Program-made: the position numbers and the translations under genes
The notes under the pieces: generated by a model
What the model was told of the DNA's origin: nothing
Database searches by the model: none
What the model saw: only the letters and a program-made list of their open reading frames with translations
In this document: positions 62,121 through 64,000 of the stretch, in pieces
Numbering within the stretch: position 1 is the stretch's first letter
Layout: every line of letters begins with the position of its first letter
Assembly: GCA_024867545.1 (NCBI GenBank)
Contig: JANFNE010000004.1
Coordinates: 620,001-684,000, forward strand
Length of the DNA: 64,000 nucleotides
Source of the DNA: Phytopythium helicoides
Lineage: Eukaryota > Oomycota > Peronosporomycetes > Pythiales > Pythiaceae
Reading direction: 5' to 3'

Positions 62121-64000
62121 TATGCTGTGGCGAGATAGTCGCAGCAAGGGCGAGTGGGGAGACGGATAGTAACTTATGCTCTAGCAGCAGTAAACTGGTA
62201 CAATATGCGATCCCAGCAGTGCAATTGCGCTGCTCAACTCTCGATCTCATTCCTGATCATTTCAAATACCTAATCACAAGATGGTGAGTTCATGCTCTAT
62301 GGCTTGGTGCTGCTCTGCGAAGTCCAAACTCATTCGCGTGAATGAGTTGGTATTCCTAGCGACTTCCACGAATATGATGGGCAGGTAAAGCGATCCTGGT
62401 TGCAGTGCACGATGTAGCCGTGTCCTCAGACACCACAAATGCTCCACGATCACTTCAGAGCCCATCTGGCCACGTGGCTACATGCACACGCATCCGCCGC
62501 ACGACTCGACTGGTGAGTTGCAGACGCGGCCTCATTCCCACTCGACCAGATGGACGTATCGAGTGTGCAACAGTGTCAGCACAAGACACGCCATGGGTCG
62601 AGTGCGCTGTTCGTGTGCTTTGTCACGCGATCCACGTCAACTGCTCGGAGCAACTCCTGACCTGGAGGGATATCATCAGCCACCGGGAAAAGTACTTGGT
62701 GACCCATCCAGGTGTTCGAGATGATCTCGATCGCTGGTGGGCAGCAGTGTAGCCACATGTCGATGGTCGTCAGAAGCCACCGCAGATTGCTCACCACTCG
62801 CGCCTTCAACTCGGTTCTGGTTCAGCACCCTTTCAAACTGGATAATTTCTGATATGAGACGAGATACTTTTTTTCAAGAAAAACTGAAGGCCGGAAAAAC
62901 AAACTGCGATGTGGCTCATAGCGAATCATAGCTCGCATCTCATCGCCCTGCACCGCCTTGAAGTGAATTCATGCGGTGAGCACGCGCCAAAAGCTTTCAC
63001 CTTCAACTCTTCCATAATATTCTCTATGCGCCTTTGTGGCCGCATTTATCGACCATCTGGAAGCGCTGGCTCGTATCCATACAAGGTCGCTGATAACGGG
63101 GGGAGCGGAGCGGGGCCTGGCCTGACAGCCGATAGTTGCGCCACGGCATTTTCGCAGAGAACCAGATTGAGAGATTGCAAGAGAGGCGCTAAAGAGAGAG
63201 AGAGGGGAGAGCTCAAGACTGTCTGTGAGGTGCTCTTCGCGCTGACTGGCTCGCCTTTCGCTCTCGTTGGATCGAGCGGACACTGCACAATGATTCGTGG
63301 ACGCCTTTGAGGCTCAACATCAACAGCAAGTAGCTGAGAATCCAGTTCGCCAGAGAGTGGACACGGCGCCTGGCCTCTCCTCAGGACAGTTCGAGCCACT
63401 TAGGATAGGCAGCGTCCACTAAGGGGCCGGCCGCTTGCTGCAAAAACGCCCAGCCGTCCTCGAGCGATTTGTCAAATCGATTCAAGATCGAGGGCGATGC
63501 AGAACGCAATGTGCTGCAATCACATCAGTCTGATGGCAGAGACCGCCCGCCGTCGTGCTTGCTCGCTCGCGGCCGATTTGCAGCCGATCGCCACCGCGCG
63601 AAATCGCAAATCGTCTGGGTTGGAAAGTACCACCATTTGTTACTTTTTTCAGCTTTTCACGTCGGACCATGACTGAACCCCATCGAGCTATACTGAATGC
63701 AAGAGTGGGCTGGATGATTGCGGGCGAAAGTCTCAGCTCATCGCATCGGCAAACCTCGAGTCCGGCTCGCTCGCATGCTCGCTCGCTTGTTCGCTCGCCG
63801 TCCACTGAGTCAGTCATCTCAACTGCCGCGCCACTCTTCTCCGCTGCTGCTTTCCTGCAATCCATGCTGCTGCACTCTTGAAACTCCGCAGGAGCGAGTG
63901 AGCACCCTGGCTGGACTCCGAGTGGGCTGCAACTACTGCAACACAAGCAGCCAGCGCGGCGGTTGACGTGGCATTTCTGTTTCCAACCCGCCGACCTTCT
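62121..64000. other. No recognisable gene
   Basis: About 1.9 kb to the window end. A 115-codon plus-strand open stretch (62405-62752) shows no domain. Simple GCTCGCTC repeats occur near 63755-63800 and an AG-rich run near 63190. It may be the promoter of a gene outside the window. Confidence 0.4.

Overview
The window is nuclear DNA from a protist of the stramenopile type, most likely an oomycete (Pythium/Phytophthora relatives). The genus cannot be read from the sequence. The reasons are dense GC-rich genes on both strands with mostly 100-400 bp spacers, many very short introns (about 45-100 bp) with GTGCGT or GTACGT donors, eukaryote-only gene content, an NRPS condensation domain and XYPPX-repeat proteins. 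I saw no tRNA, rRNA, CRISPR array or intact transposon.

Layout. 0-4.2 kb: the start of an NRPS-like gene (leaving the window on the left), the nucleoporin Nup54 and a DAPG-hydrolase-like protein, then a 2.3 kb gene-poor gap. 6.5-21.7 kb: a dense housekeeping block with a tail-anchored protein, a small ATP-synthase-like subunit, a small mitochondrial protein, a glycine-zipper protein, peroxisomal 2,4-dienoyl-CoA reductase, a SEC14 protein, mitoribosomal uL24m, eIF2-beta, Pol I RPA43, complex I NDUFS8, TFIIIC subunit 6, an RRM/CCCH/B-box/R3H protein and a type I membrane protein. 22-32 kb: a DXD glycosyltransferase, a CAP-Gly/TBCC fusion, two tandem GYPPQ proteins, a bacterial-type methyltransferase, an exostosin-type glycosyltransferase and COQ6. 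32-46 kb: PIG-P, an RVxF/CSRNP-like protein, METTL9, DBR1, a PAM2-motif protein, a coiled-coil protein lying between two almost identical copies of a small secreted Gly/Trp-rich protein, and Pol I RPA34. 46-62 kb: AP-3 delta, IER3IP1/Yos1, glutaminyl cyclase, LSM7, COMMD2, a PET100-like protein, GatC, a phosducin-like protein, WDHD1/Ctf4 and a KIX/F-box/LRR protein. The last 1.9 kb holds no recognisable gene.

The genes do not form one pathway. Recurring themes are mitochondrial function (NDUFS8, uL24m, COQ6, GatC, small membrane subunits), Pol I/Pol III transcription (RPA43, RPA34, TFIIIC6), RNA handling (DBR1, LSM7, PAM2 protein, CCCH protein) and trafficking or glycosylation (AP-3 delta, Yos1, PIG-P, two glycosyltransferases).

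A striking technical or biological feature is that at least fourteen clearly conserved genes, including essential ones, are each broken by one or a few single-base shifts, mostly one extra base and often in a short G/C or T run. Removing that base restores a frame of the expected length and correct splice phases. I read these mainly as base-level assembly errors, so the affected entries are given as CDS spanning the break.
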